64,000 bases of DNA, from contig CALFWR010000052.1 of the NCBI GenBank assembly GCA_937928555.1, positions 1-64,000 of the forward strand. The letters run 5' to 3'. This DNA is from an uncultured Pirellulaceae bacterium. GTDB taxonomy: Bacteria > Planctomycetota > Planctomycetia > Pirellulales > Pirellulaceae. The position numbers and the translations under genes are program-made. Under the pieces are notes generated by a model. The model worked only from the letters and a program-made list of their open reading frames with translations. It was not told where the DNA came from and did no database searches. The first letter of the stretch is position 1. Each line of letters begins with the position of its first letter. This document shows positions 34,535 through 44,991 of the stretch, piece by piece.

Positions 34535-35533
34535 TTAATTCCCGGCAGCCGACTTTACCAACGACAGTTTCACCGAAACAAACGTGCTTCCTCTCTGTAG
34601 CGTCAACTTCACGGGCTCGTCGCGATCAATCTGCCCCAGCAATCTCGCCACATCCCGGCAACTCGCCGTGGCGATGCCGTTGATGTCCACGATTAAATCA
34701 TCCGGCAAGATTCCGGCTTCCGCTGCCACGCCGTCGATGAAAACCGAATCGACAAACGGCGGTGTTCGCCCCACAACATCCGGCACCAGCGAAAAGCCAA
34801 GCAACTCCGGACCCATTGGCTCGCTCGAACGCCGCGACGAAATCTGCCGCTGTTGCTGTTGCTTGCCCGACAGGATCCGCTGCACCGCATCGCCCAATTC
34901 CGAAAACGGAACCGCATAATTCAGCCACGCCCCGGTCCGATTGTCTCTGGATTCTTTCCCAATCAAAGCCACCGGCAGACCATCCAAAGTCGTCACCACG
35001 CCACCGGCGGCGCCCGGGTTACTCGTGATCGCGTCAAGGATCAACACCTTGCCATCAAAGGGCACTTTCCACTTACCGCGTCGGGCATCAAATTTCGTCA
35101 CCGCCACCACCGCCCCTTGCTGAACGCTGACCGGTTCATCGCCCGTTGCGACACCGTAGCAGTTGGTCAACGCGCGAATCCGGGTCCCCGGTTTGGCTTC
35201 GACGGCGGCTTCGATGTTGAAATGCTGCAGTCCTTCGGCTTCGATTTTCAACACCGCGATTTCAAGCTTCGAGTCGTGACCAACGAGTTTCGCTTCGAAA
35301 CGCTCACCCGCATCGGTCACCACGCGGGTGCCTTCAGCGTCCAGCACATAACTCCATGCAGTGAGAACGTAACCTTTGTCTGAAATCAGAATCCCGGTCT
35401 GGTACGCCTCCAGCCCACGCAGTCCGCCGGAACCAAAGATCTTCACGCAGGCCGCAGACGGTGTATTGCCTTGGGTTTGAGCATCAACAGAACCGGGCCC
35501 AACCGAAACGGCGACGGCAAGCAAAACACACAA
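34535..35533 (-). CDS. degenerate HtrA-like protein with one PDZ domain
   Basis: This 332-residue protein has a signal peptide, a trypsin-like domain and one PDZ domain (about 235-325, VDSVFIDGVAAEAGILPDDLIVDING). The catalytic His position reads VLTAWSYVLD with no His, and the Ser position SNPGAAGGV has Ala. It is therefore unlikely to cleave peptides. A Gln-rich linker (KQQQQRQ) joins the domains. It lies just upstream of the second, larger degenerate HtrA-like gene and downstream of acs, all on the minus strand. A role in binding unfolded or partner proteins is inference. Confidence 0.8.
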   Translation of the reverse strand: MCVLLAVAVSVGPGSVDAQTQGNTPSAACVKIFGSGGLRGLEAYQTGILISDKGYVLTAWSYVLDAEGTRVVTDAGERFEAKLVGHDSKLEIAVLKIEAEGLQHFNIEAAVEAKPGTRIRALTNCYGVATGDEPVSVQQGAVVAVTKFDARRGKWKVPFDGKVLILDAITSNPGAAGGVVTTLDGLPVALIGKESRDNRTGAWLNYAVPFSELGDAVQRILSGKQQQQRQISSRRSSEPMGPELLGFSLVPDVVGRTPPFVDSVFIDGVAAEAGILPDDLIVDINGIATASCRDVARLLGQIDRDEPVKLTLQRGSTFVSVKLSLVKSAAGN

Positions 35534-35638
35534 GCTGTGGGGACGGAGAAAACGAATGATGAGCTTTCTTTTGAGCGAGGGAAGTTTCTATTGTCGCAAA
35601 AATTGCTGCAACCGCAAACGCTCTCTTGCCTCATTCGT

Positions 35639-35708
35639 GACCCGTTGGCCGAGAGGCCTCCGGTGGCTGGAACTGTGAGCCGTTGGCCGTAAGGCCTCGG
35701 GTGGCTGG
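35639..35708. repeat. duplicated intergenic motif GAGCCGTTGGCCGTAAGGCC
   Basis: Two similar 32-34 base units lie side by side (about 35639-35670 and 35675-35708), and a relative is at about 10119-10150. Each can fold around GGCC. They lie between the degenerate HtrA gene and acs. Confidence 0.65.
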
Positions 35709-35793
35709 CCAGTTCGCGTTCCATTTGAATAGCCCTGAAACTGGATTCAACAAACCGCGTGAGCGCCCAACGCCCCACCCTCACCGAACAGCG

Positions 35794-37749
35794 TCAGTCC
35801 TCTGTCGAAGCCAACTTTGCCAGCGCCGTGTAATCCTCCAAAGTACTCACGTCCCCGGCGACTTGCCGCCCTGCAGCGATATCGCGAAGCAAACGGCGCA
35901 TGATTTTGCCGCTACGCGTTTTCGGCAGCGAATCGGTAAAACGAATGTCGTCCGGAACCGCCAACGCTCCAATCTCCTTGCGAACATGCAGCTTCAATTC
36001 CTTGCGAAGCTCTTCGGTAGGCTCGGCGCCGCGAAGCGAACAGAACACCGCAATCGCCTGGCCCTTGATCTCGTCCGGACGCCCCACCGCAGCACACTCG
36101 GCGACCGCTTCATGAGAAACCATCGCGCTTTCGACTTCGATCGTACTCAGACGATGCCCCGACACGTTGATCACGTCATCGATCCGGCCCATGATCCAAT
36201 AGTAGCCATCGTTGTCGCAGCGAGCATTGTCGCCCGTCAGGTAGTTGCCCGGAACCGTCGCCCAGTAAGTATCAAAGAACCGTTGGTCATCGCCCCAGAC
36301 ACCCCGCAGCATCCCCGGCCAAGGCTTGGCAATGCACAGCATCCCGCCCTGATTTTCACCGACCGGTTTGAGCGATTCGTCAACGATCGCAGGAACCACA
36401 CCCGGAAGCGGCTTGGTGCAACTTCCCGGCTTGGTCGCCGTCGCGCCAGGCAGTGGGCTCATCATGATCCCGCCGGTTTCGGTTTGCCACCACGTATCGA
36501 CGATCGGGCACCTGCCGCCGCCAATCTTTTCGTGATACCACATCCACGCTTCGGGGTTGATGCCTTCACCGACAGTCCCCAACACCCGCAAACTCGAAAG
36601 GTCGTGCTTCTCCACCTGCTCGTCACCCCACTTAATAAAGGCACGAATCGCCGTAGGTGCGGTGTAGAAAATGCTGACCCTGTACTTTTCCACCAGCTCC
36701 CAAAAACGATTTTCAGCCGGATAGTTGGGCGCACCTTCAAACATCAGACAGGTCGCACCTGCGGACATCGGCCCGTAGACGATGTAACTGTGTCCGGTGA
36801 TCCATCCGCAATCTGCCGTGCACCAGTAGACATCATCGGGCTTCCAGTCGAAAACCCATTTGAAAGTCATCTTGGCCCACAGGTTGTAGCCGGCGGTGGT
36901 GTGGCGGATGCCTTTGGGTTTTCCAGTCGAGCCACTGGTGTACAGAATGAACGATGTTGTCTCGCTGTCCAGGGGCAGGGCAGGGCAGTCCGCATCGACC
37001 GAATCGCAAAGCTCGTGCCACCAGTGATCGCGACCTTCGGTCCACTGCACTTCGTTGCCAACCCGTCTGAGCACAACCACGTGTTCGACGGTGGGTGACT
37101 TTTTCATCGCATCGTCGACGGTATCCTTGAGCGGCAAAACTTTGCCACGACGGTTGAGCCCATCGCTGGTCAATTGGATTTTGGCTTTGGCGTCGTTGTT
37201 TCGATCCGCAATCGCTTCGGCAGAAAAGCCCGCAAAGATCACCGAGTGAATCGCTCCGATTCGGGCACACGCCAACATCGCGATCGCAAGCTCGGGAGTC
37301 ATCGGCATGTAGATCGACACCACATCGCCCACGCCGACACCAAGCTTCTTCAAGCCGTTCGCGAACTTGCAGACTTCGCCATGAAGCTCACGGTAGGTCA
37401 ACGTCCGTGTATCACCGGGTTCGCCTTCCCAGATGATTGCCTTGCGGTCACCGTTGCCTGCTTCGATGTGTGCATCCAGACAGTTGTACGACAGGTTGGT
37501 CTTGCCGCCGACAAACCATTCCACATTGTGCCCATCCTGCTTCAGCACATCGCCGTAAGGTTCGAACCAATGCAGTTCGTCTTTTGCGATCCCGTCCCAA
37601 AACCGGGTCGGATCTTTTTCGGCCCGGTCCCAAAGCTCCTGGTACTGCTGCATCGATCCGATCGCGGCGTTGCCGGCGAATTCCGCACTGGGCGGGAAAA
37701 GCCGGTTTTCCTGCATGACGTTGTCGATTCCGCTGGATTGCTCTGACAT
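35794..37749 (-). CDS. acs: acetyl-CoA synthetase
   Basis: It activates acetate to acetyl-CoA through acetyl-AMP. The 651-residue product has the N-terminal Acs domain, ATP-binding [18 protein letters not shown], the WWQTETGG motif, [32 protein letters not shown] and the C-terminal [15 protein letters not shown], whose lysine is the usual site of acetylation control. Length and motifs are those of true Acs. It is divergent from rph with 236 bp between them. Confidence 0.98.
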   Translation of the reverse strand: MSEQSSGIDNVMQENRLFPPSAEFAGNAAIGSMQQYQELWDRAEKDPTRFWDGIAKDELHWFEPYGDVLKQDGHNVEWFVGGKTNLSYNCLDAHIEAGNGDRKAIIWEGEPGDTRTLTYRELHGEVCKFANGLKKLGVGVGDVVSIYMPMTPELAIAMLACARIGAIHSVIFAGFSAEAIADRNNDAKAKIQLTSDGLNRRGKVLPLKDTVDDAMKKSPTVEHVVVLRRVGNEVQWTEGRDHWWHELCDSVDADCPALPLDSETTSFILYTSGSTGKPKGIRHTTAGYNLWAKMTFKWVFDWKPDDVYWCTADCGWITGHSYIVYGPMSAGATCLMFEGAPNYPAENRFWELVEKYRVSIFYTAPTAIRAFIKWGDEQVEKHDLSSLRVLGTVGEGINPEAWMWYHEKIGGGRCPIVDTWWQTETGGIMMSPLPGATATKPGSCTKPLPGVVPAIVDESLKPVGENQGGMLCIAKPWPGMLRGVWGDDQRFFDTYWATVPGNYLTGDNARCDNDGYYWIMGRIDDVINVSGHRLSTIEVESAMVSHEAVAECAAVGRPDEIKGQAIAVFCSLRGAEPTEELRKELKLHVRKEIGALAVPDDIRFTDSLPKTRSGKIMRRLLRDIAAGRQVAGDVSTLEDYTALAKLASTED

Positions 37750-37985
37750 CTTTGCTCCGTATCTTTCTGGGTAGAGCAGAGATTTTAGCTCAAAGGCGCG
37801 TTTGTTTCACGGGGCGCTAATCGCGATACCCTTCGTCATTTCGGTTTCCTCCATCGTCACCGACTCTCTGGACACCATCGCATCGATTTTCAAAATTTCC
37901 CCAACTTTATCCAACTCACCCCCCAACAGCCCACTTCTTCCAGCAAAGCGGTTCTCCAAACAACCCAGCCCGCTATCATGGTTCT

Positions 37986-38702
37986 ATGAAACGAAAACGA
38001 AATGAAATCCGCCCCGTAAAAATCAAACGGAACTTCACAAAAAAAACACCCGGCAGCGTGCTGTACCAATGTGGCGACACGGTGGTCCTTTGCACCGCCA
38101 GTGTCAGTGACGACGTCCCGCCCTGGATGCGTGACAGCGAAAAAGGCTGGATCACCGCCGAATACAACATGCTTCCTGGTAGCACCGATCCCCGCAAACG
38201 GCGAGACCGCAACAAAGTCGACGGGCGGACGACCGAGATCCAACGGTTGATTGGCCGATCCATGCGAGCGGTCGCCAACCTCGAAGCCCTCGGCCCAAGA
38301 CAAATCACCGTCGACTGCGATGTCCTTCAAGCCGACGGTGGGACGCGGACGGCGAGCATTACCGGCGGAATGATTGCGTTGATCGATGCGATAAATTCTG
38401 TCAAGAAACAGCTTCCAGATCCGAACACCTTTCCATTGCACGACTCCGTGGCGGCGATCAGCGTCGGCATTGTCGATGGCAAACCCACCACCGACCTGGA
38501 TTACCCGATGGACTTTGCGGCCGATGTTGACATGAACGTCGTGATGACGGGCAAAGGAAACTTCGTCGAAGTCCAGGGCACCGGGGAAGAAGCCACGTTC
38601 ACCGAAAAGGAACTCGGCTCCCTGATTGCACTGGCAAAAAAGGGCTGCAAAGAACTGACGGTTTTGCAGCAGTCAGCCGTTGGCAAGAAGTGGCCGTTTT
38701 AA
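37986..38702 (+). CDS. rph: ribonuclease PH
   Basis: This phosphorolytic 3'-to-5' exonuclease trims tRNA ends. The 238-residue product shows GSVLYQCGDTVVLCTASV, the phosphate-binding GRTTEIQRLIGRSMRAV, TVDCDVLQADGGTRTASITGG in two blocks, and the C-terminal VEVQGTGEEATFTEKEL. Length is normal. The fxsA gene follows by 68 bp on the same strand. Confidence 0.96.
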   Translation: MKRKRNEIRPVKIKRNFTKKTPGSVLYQCGDTVVLCTASVSDDVPPWMRDSEKGWITAEYNMLPGSTDPRKRRDRNKVDGRTTEIQRLIGRSMRAVANLEALGPRQITVDCDVLQADGGTRTASITGGMIALIDAINSVKKQLPDPNTFPLHDSVAAISVGIVDGKPTTDLDYPMDFAADVDMNVVMTGKGNFVEVQGTGEEATFTEKELGSLIALAKKGCKELTVLQQSAVGKKWPF

Positions 38703-38770
38703 CCAACCGCCACACCACCGTGCATGCTGAAACGATTCCCCGCGTCCACCGTTAACCCGAGAAAACATCC

Positions 38771-39262
38771 ATGCTAGGCAGACTTTTTCTCTTGATGGTG
38801 ATCGTCCCCTTGCTCGATCTGGCGTTGCTAATCTGGCTGGCGAGGTACACCGGCATCACCTTCACCGTCTGCTTGGCCGTGCTCACCGCAGCGATCGGAG
38901 CCTGGTTGGCGCGTCAACAGGGCAGTGCCGTCCGCAGTCGCTTCGCCGAACGACTTCAGCAGAACCAACTGCCCACCGAATTGCTCAGCGACGGAGCCAT
39001 GATCCTGCTCGCCTCGGGCATGTTGCTTTCGCCAGGCCTGCTAACGGACCTGTTTGGCTTTAGTCTGCTGACGCCTTTGTGCCGCAAATGGTACAAGCAA
39101 CTGGCGACGAAGTGGTTCAAGAAGAACTTCAAAGTCCACGTCATCAAACCTGACTTTGGCGGCAGCCCACACCAGGATCCCAACACCGTCGACGGCGAAG
39201 TCGTCCGCAGCGAACCCTCAGACGCCGCACCGGCGACACCCCGGAACCTTGAACAGGATTAA
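38771..39262 (+). CDS. fxsA: FxsA family membrane protein
   Basis: This 163-residue inner-membrane protein has the FxsA arrangement: a first segment LFLLMVIVPLLDLALLIWL, a second containing TAAIGAWLARQQG, a polar helix, a third segment (MILLASGMLLSPGLLTDLFG) and a basic cytoplasmic tail. FxsA is known from overexpression effects on phage exclusion; its normal role is unclear. It lies downstream of rph, likely in one transcript. Confidence 0.9.
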   Translation: MLGRLFLLMVIVPLLDLALLIWLARYTGITFTVCLAVLTAAIGAWLARQQGSAVRSRFAERLQQNQLPTELLSDGAMILLASGMLLSPGLLTDLFGFSLLTPLCRKWYKQLATKWFKKNFKVHVIKPDFGGSPHQDPNTVDGEVVRSEPSDAAPATPRNLEQD

Positions 39263-39266
39263 GCCA

Positions 39267-40604
39267 CTATTTCGAAGTTGGGAAAATTACCTTTTTGACT
39301 CTGGCAAAAATCCCGCGTTGCTCTTCGTCCAAAAGCTCTTCTACCTTGACCGCATGCTTCGCGTTGACATCGCTTCGTTTTTCTCTGAGAGATTTCCAGA
39401 TTAACCGTGACTCATTTGCGTACTTGTCTGAAAGTTCGCGAATGTCATCGACTTGCACATTCGTGAGTCCCAGGTGTGCAGAAAGCTGTGGGTGCAGGAG
39501 TCCAACAGAAGACTCATATTCACTGCACAGTATCTGGATCTCCATCTGTTTGAACCAGTTGATCTGCTCCGCATTCAATACCGCAGAGACAGCTTTTGGA
39601 AGCTCAGCGTCGCCGTGAAGCAGGTTTGTGATTCGATCCTGATGTCGATTGGACAGTCCCAAAGTTTTGAAAAACCGCACCTTCCGGATGTCATTTTTCT
39701 GCTCGTCAGTCAGCTCGAGCTCTTCCCAAACAAATGGATCGCGAATCATCCGCAGGACATGAGCACAAACAACTTGTACCTCATTTTGTTCAAGTTCCTC
39801 AGTAGACATTTCGTAAACACTACGCCCGTCTTCGGTTCTATCGTCAACTCCAAAGTTCATTACTTCGGTATTGACCGACGAGGTTATGCGTCGATAGGGC
39901 TGACTGCCATCGCTCGCGAACCACTGCACCGGTTCGCCTGGCAGTTCAACTGCCGACTTTTGTTGTTCTGTTGACAGAGTTGCCAACAGAGCACGCCAGT
40001 GCCGTTGAAGCAACGTTTCCAAGCGAGTCAAATCAGGCCTTGCGGCGGTTCTCGTATCTTTCTTTTGTTGCTCAGTGAGTTTCTCGAAATCTTCTTGCTG
40101 CTGTTTGGACAACTTGAGGATTTGAGCAATGACATCGGTATCGAGAGCTAGTGCAGGAGAAGACGCATTCGCTGATGCAGTAGCCAGGCTTTTGATGCTT
40201 TTGCCCATTCGCTCATAAACCAGCCTGACAGCAGTTTCTTCGCCCAGCGCATGAAAAACTGCTTCTGAAACGTCAGCGTTGGCAAACACGTCCTGCAATG
40301 AATCGCCGCCTCTCGAAGCCGTGGTTTGAAATTCAAGGATGTCCGCTAACGCCCGTTCTAGGGCAACCTTGCGGAACTGTGATTCGACATCAAGGCCTTC
40401 GGTTCTCTCCAGGTAAGTAAGTCGCTCAAGCTCATCTTGCCCCAATTGGTTGAAGAACAACGAAACAACCATATCGCTGGCAGCGTTCTGTTTTGACGAA
40501 AGCACATCCAGTTGATAGATGTCAGATTTTGTCAGTTGGGCATCTGCAGAAATGTTGGCCAACAAGGCCAAAAGCAGGCACAGCATTACACAGACTTTTT
40601 TCAT
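39267..40604 (-). CDS. secreted helical protein of unknown function
   Basis: 445 residues from ATG 40604 (MKKVCVMLCL), starting with a signal peptide to about residue 23. The rest is rich in charged helices with repeated segments such as LELTDEQKNDIRKV, LGLTNVQVDDIREL and LKLSKQQQEDFEKL. These match the LTxxQ-like pattern of planctomycete periplasmic proteins distantly like Spy/CpxP. The role is unknown. It converges with fxsA, with only four bases between the stops. Confidence 0.75.
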   Translation of the reverse strand: MKKVCVMLCLLLALLANISADAQLTKSDIYQLDVLSSKQNAASDMVVSLFFNQLGQDELERLTYLERTEGLDVESQFRKVALERALADILEFQTTASRGGDSLQDVFANADVSEAVFHALGEETAVRLVYERMGKSIKSLATASANASSPALALDTDVIAQILKLSKQQQEDFEKLTEQQKKDTRTAARPDLTRLETLLQRHWRALLATLSTEQQKSAVELPGEPVQWFASDGSQPYRRITSSVNTEVMNFGVDDRTEDGRSVYEMSTEELEQNEVQVVCAHVLRMIRDPFVWEELELTDEQKNDIRKVRFFKTLGLSNRHQDRITNLLHGDAELPKAVSAVLNAEQINWFKQMEIQILCSEYESSVGLLHPQLSAHLGLTNVQVDDIRELSDKYANESRLIWKSLREKRSDVNAKHAVKVEELLDEEQRGIFARVKKVIFPTSK

Positions 40605-40844
40605 GACAGCTCTCAATAATGCGTGAGGAAAAATGAAGCATCGGTCAATCACATCAAAACTTCAGTCATTCACCCAGTTTATCGCGCGACCTAAAAGCCG
40701 CAGTGGGATTCGGCAGAATTCTTTGCCAGATACAAAAGGTGTTCTGACGAATTTCGCTCCATTGATTGTCGATGGCGACGGTCTACACGATACCCTCTGC
40801 CTGCCAACATTTCTCTTTTACCCACGATGGATGCGACGAACGAT

Positions 40845-42887
40845 TTATTCCACCGTTTGGTCGATCAACCGACGAACATCGACCAGTCCCATTTCTTTCA
40901 CGCCAGCGATCACATTCTCACGCAGACGGTCGCGTTTTTTGGGCACCAACTCGCTGGCATCTGCGGACTTGAGGAACTCCAGAAAGGCCTCACCATAGAC
41001 ACGACCGGTATCGCGATCCATTCCCGCACGGCCGATTCTCATGAACCCGTCATGCTTCATTTCTGCCGCATCGATCTGTGTCCATCGTTTCAGCTCGTCG
41101 ACAGCATCAAGCATCGCGAACGCATCCTGAGCCCGATAGCTCAGTCGCACCGTTTCACGGATCGCCGCGATTCGCATCAAGGGGTCGTCGTAACTGGCCG
41201 TTGAAAACGCAGTCGCGAACTTTCTTGCATCACTTGGACTTACTTTCGCAACCTGCTTGTATCGTTGAGCCGTTAGCTTCTCGCCAAGCTCGGCCAAAAT
41301 CGAAGAATCCGAAGCCGTTCGCTCTGGGACAGGAATCAATTTTAGCCATTGTTGATCCATGTAACCGCGAATCGCGGACACGTCGTAGCCATCGGCCTCC
41401 GACAAACCAATTTGAGTTTCAATTTCTTCCTGGAGCGATTCAGCGGCTCCTTGGGAATGCAAATATTGAAACGCTGACTTTTGCAGACGCCAGTCGGAAA
41501 CATTTTTGATGGCATTCATTTCGGCAAGCTTGATCGCGAGGGCAGGGCGAAGTGACTGGTATGGAATCTCTACGTTTTCACCAAAACGAAGCACCACGTC
41601 CTGTTCGCGTCCCTCAACAAAACCAATGATCCTTCCGGAGTCCAACTGCACTTCGCCCACGGTAATTTTGCGAGAACTGCTTTTGACCTGTTTCCAAAAA
41701 CCCCTGACCAGCTCAAGAAACTTGCGGCTGTCGTCCAAACGCTTTTGCAACACGGATTGCTCGCCTTGCAGGGCACCGCCGATTTGGCTTTCCGCCGCGA
41801 TTAGCATCCTTTGGGCGTGTGCAAGTCTTCCACGCCGCATCGCCCGATGCGCCCGCTTGAGGCTGTAACGAACCGAATGAAGCTGCGGCCCTGTGAGAGT
41901 GACTGCGGCAGGCGATTCCGGTTCAGCCGCCGCAGCGGGTTTGGTATCTGAACCAGCGTTGGGCTTGGGTTGCGAATTGGAATCCGATCCCGATCCCGAA
42001 TCCGAATCCGAATCCGAACTGGACGCCTCACTGTTCCCTGAACCCACACCGTCCATGTTCACTTTGATGTTGCCGGGATCTTTCAGCTCCGGAACCGAAT
42101 CGCGCGAGTTCACCGCCGATTCCACCGATTTCCTTAACCCGTCGGCGCCCTTGTCAGCGATCCCCGTTTCAGAATCGTTCGTAGCAGTCGGTTGGGGTTG
42201 TGAATCTTTGCCATCCAAAAACTCATTCAGTCTGGTGGGAAAATTCGTCAACAGGTAGACAAGAATTGCGGTACCGAACACGGCCATCACGACGCAAAAC
42301 ACCGGGATCAACCGGGACTGCTTTCGCTTGATCCGCCTTGGCCTGATGCTGATCCGTTCGCTGGCCAGGCCGGAAAAGTCCGGCTCGTCACTCCCAGAGC
42401 CTGCCGCGGGGGCAGCAGGCGTCGCCACGTTTTTCAGCGGGATCGCCATCGGCACCGCAGGGGCAGCGGCTTCAGCTTCTGCCGCCGGCGCCTTCATTGC
42501 TACTGGCATGGATGGCTTCACTGCCGTCGGCTTGAGGGGCTTTTGCGGTGACGGCGTCGCCAGCGGCTGGCTGGCCTTTCCCTCTCTCGCCTTTTCACGA
42601 AGCTGCTTCAAGTAAGCCGCTCGCAGCTTGTCATCCATCAGCGTCGCGTGAGCTTTGACAACATGCTTGCGGATCCGAACGTGCAGTTTCGCACGATCAC
42701 CAATCTCCTGTTCGCTCATCCCTTCGAGTATGGCCAGCATGGATTTGGCTCGTGTATGAACCTTCTTGCGGAACCCGATCGGATCCTCGGACACCGACTT
42801 GACACCAAAAAGCTGAAAATGGTTTGGCAGATAGTTTTCCTCGTCCATGCCCAACCAGGCAGCAAAAGGATTAAATTTATCTGACAT
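40845..42887 (-). CDS. membrane-anchored planctomycete protein with J-like N-terminus
   Basis: The 680-residue protein begins FAAWLGMDEENYLPNHFQLFGV, a start I recognise from planctomycete proteins where a DnaJ-like helical module covers the first 100 residues. A Pro/Ala-rich linker comes next, with one membrane helix at about 193-215 (LIPVFCVVMAVFGTAILVYLL, seen in full at that place). A Ser-Asp/Ser-Gly low-complexity stretch spans about 285-305. A long helical C-terminal half follows, containing a small SH3-like strand pair near SGRIIGFVEGREQDVVLRFG. Function unknown. Confidence 0.8.
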   Translation of the reverse strand: MSDKFNPFAAWLGMDEENYLPNHFQLFGVKSVSEDPIGFRKKVHTRAKSMLAILEGMSEQEIGDRAKLHVRIRKHVVKAHATLMDDKLRAAYLKQLREKAREGKASQPLATPSPQKPLKPTAVKPSMPVAMKAPAAEAEAAAPAVPMAIPLKNVATPAAPAAGSGSDEPDFSGLASERISIRPRRIKRKQSRLIPVFCVVMAVFGTAILVYLLTNFPTRLNEFLDGKDSQPQPTATNDSETGIADKGADGLRKSVESAVNSRDSVPELKDPGNIKVNMDGVGSGNSEASSSDSDSDSGSGSDSNSQPKPNAGSDTKPAAAAEPESPAAVTLTGPQLHSVRYSLKRAHRAMRRGRLAHAQRMLIAAESQIGGALQGEQSVLQKRLDDSRKFLELVRGFWKQVKSSSRKITVGEVQLDSGRIIGFVEGREQDVVLRFGENVEIPYQSLRPALAIKLAEMNAIKNVSDWRLQKSAFQYLHSQGAAESLQEEIETQIGLSEADGYDVSAIRGYMDQQWLKLIPVPERTASDSSILAELGEKLTAQRYKQVAKVSPSDARKFATAFSTASYDDPLMRIAAIRETVRLSYRAQDAFAMLDAVDELKRWTQIDAAEMKHDGFMRIGRAGMDRDTGRVYGEAFLEFLKSADASELVPKKRDRLRENVIAGVKEMGLVDVRRLIDQTVE

Positions 42888-43102
42888 GCATGACTCCCAC
42901 CACGAAGGTATCCGCTGGAAAGCGGGTTCTCGTAAACACGAGGATTTCTATACTAAACCTGAGTTGATCACGACGACGAGCGTCGGTTGAACTCCGACTC
43001 ATCGAACCAGAATCCCTCGAAACGGTCGTGATTTCACAAATCGCCATGTTAACCATGGCGACTTTCATTCGCCATATTGATTGCTTCCCCCGACAGAACG
43101 AA

Positions 43103-44956
43103 ATGAGCACAAAGCCAGCAGAATCCGTGACTGACTCAAACCACTCCGAAAAATTCTGCAACATCTCCGCTTACAAGTTTGTCCCGGTGGACAACATTGC
43201 CGAACTCAAGGCCGCTTGGCTACCGGTCTGCAAATCCAAAGGACTCAAAGGAACCATTTTGCTTTCCTCCGAAGGCATCAACATGTTCCTTGCCGGAGCC
43301 GAATCCAAAATCGATTCACTGCTGGAATTGATCCAGAGTGACGCCAGGTTCGACAGCTTGCCGGTCAAGAAAAGCTTCAGCGACTATCAGCCCTTCAACC
43401 GGATGCTTATTCGCTTGAAAAAGGAAATTATTTCCATGGGCGTGGAAGAAATTCAACCCTCCACAAAAACCAGCCCCAAAATCTCGGCCCAGCAACTCAA
43501 GCAGTGGCTCGATGAAGGCAAAGAACTTACGCTGCTGGACGTCCGCAACGATTACGAAATCGAAATTGGAACCTTTGACGACGCGATCGACCTAGACATC
43601 GATCACTTTCGCGAATTTCCTGCGGCGACAAAAAAGCTGGACGATGCGGTCAAGAAAAAACCCGTTGTGATGTTTTGCACCGGCGGCATCCGCTGCGAAA
43701 AAGCCGGCCCTCTGATGCAACAACGGGGCTTCGAAGAAGTCTACCAACTCGACGGCGGGATCCTTCGCTACTTCGAAGAAGTCGGCGGCGCGCACTACGA
43801 TGGGGAATGTTTTGTGTTCGATCAACGCGTCGCGGTCGATCCGCAACTCAACGAAACCGGCACGACCCAATGCTACGCTTGCCAAGCCGTCATCACCGAA
43901 CAGGACCAACAATCCCAGCTGTACGACCCGCCACACGCTTGTCCGCATTGCTACCGTGAAGAAGACGAAAGACTGAACCAGATTCTGTCACAACGATCCA
44001 CGGCGCTGCATCAGGCAACATCGACCTTGCCCGGCAGCGAGCCCTATAACAACGTTCGCCCCATCAACGTACCGCTGCGTCACGACAACCAAACCTGTCT
44101 CGAGATGTTCGAGCAGATGCACTGTCATGTCGAAGCAGGCTACTGGGAAAGCGAATTCGAAAAAGGCCTGATTCGCTACAAAGACCAACCGATCACGGCG
44201 GACGCGATTGTTCGATCCGGCTACCGCATCGAGCATCTGCTTCCGCAAACCACCGAACCGGATGTTGCCAGAGACGTTGGCTTTCTCTTTGAGGACGACT
44301 TCCTGTTGGTGCTGAACAAACCCGCACCCCTTCCGATGCACGCCGGGGGTCGCTTCAACCGCAACACGCTCAACTGGTTTTTGGGTCTTGTTTATTGCGA
44401 CTGCCAACCGCGCATCGTGCATCGCCTGGACGCCAACACAACCGGCGTTGTTGTTTATGCTAAAAAGCGATCGGTCGCCAACGCGCTGCTGCCGCAATTC
44501 CGCGACGGCAAAGTCACCAAAACCTACCTTGCCAAAATACACCGCACGCCCGGCGAAAAACAATTTCATTGCGACGCATCAATCGGCCGTCAGCCCGAGC
44601 GTGCTGGTACTCGATTGGTCGATCCCGCTGGTGACGCCGCGTTGACAGAATTCGAAGTCCTCGACCAGGACGCTGGCGAAGAGAATCTCAGCCTGGACTC
44701 GGGTCAAAGCTTACTGGCCTGCTATCCAAAGACCGGACGCACCAACCAAATCAGAATTCACCTGTCGCATTTGGGCTTTCCCATCGTCGGCGATCCGGCA
44801 TACGGCCTGGCCGAAGAACGCAAAACCACCCAGACCCTTGCCGTGTCCGATCCTCCGATGTGCCTCCATGCTTGGAAACTCGAATTCGATCATCCCGAAT
44901 CAGGGAAACGAATGAAGTTCGAAGCTCCGCGTCCCAATTGGGGCAGCCGTGGGTAA
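43103..44956 (+). CDS. fusion of TrhO-type rhodanese and RluA-type pseudouridine synthase
   Basis: About 617 residues. Residues 15-300 match TrhO (YceA), which makes 5-hydroxyuridine in tRNA: an N-terminal acylphosphatase-like part, the rhodanese core with active-site MFCTGGIRCEKAG, and the Cys-rich end (CYACQ, CPHCYRE). Residues 380-615 are an RluA-family pseudouridine synthase with catalytic-Asp motif RIVHRLDANTTGVVV and GRTNQIRIHLSHLG. ATG 43103 begins just before the first domain; the frame extends to 43028 without a better start. It may modify the same or neighbouring tRNA uridines, which is inference. Confidence 0.9.
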   Translation: MSTKPAESVTDSNHSEKFCNISAYKFVPVDNIAELKAAWLPVCKSKGLKGTILLSSEGINMFLAGAESKIDSLLELIQSDARFDSLPVKKSFSDYQPFNRMLIRLKKEIISMGVEEIQPSTKTSPKISAQQLKQWLDEGKELTLLDVRNDYEIEIGTFDDAIDLDIDHFREFPAATKKLDDAVKKKPVVMFCTGGIRCEKAGPLMQQRGFEEVYQLDGGILRYFEEVGGAHYDGECFVFDQRVAVDPQLNETGTTQCYACQAVITEQDQQSQLYDPPHACPHCYREEDERLNQILSQRSTALHQATSTLPGSEPYNNVRPINVPLRHDNQTCLEMFEQMHCHVEAGYWESEFEKGLIRYKDQPITADAIVRSGYRIEHLLPQTTEPDVARDVGFLFEDDFLLVLNKPAPLPMHAGGRFNRNTLNWFLGLVYCDCQPRIVHRLDANTTGVVVYAKKRSVANALLPQFRDGKVTKTYLAKIHRTPGEKQFHCDASIGRQPERAGTRLVDPAGDAALTEFEVLDQDAGEENLSLDSGQSLLACYPKTGRTNQIRIHLSHLGFPIVGDPAYGLAEERKTTQTLAVSDPPMCLHAWKLEFDHPESGKRMKFEAPRPNWGSRG

Positions 44957-44991
44957 CGGCAGCTCGCTGGTGGTAAAGCAACACCTGTGGG

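Noticed and set aside
35683-37098. 471-codon open frame on the plus strand
   Set aside because: Antisense to acs, with Arg/His-rich composition and no domain.
42955-42995. Possible further MITE end (CACGACGACGAGCG)
   Set aside because: Only about 20 bases resemble the terminal repeat, no second end and no target duplication were found.
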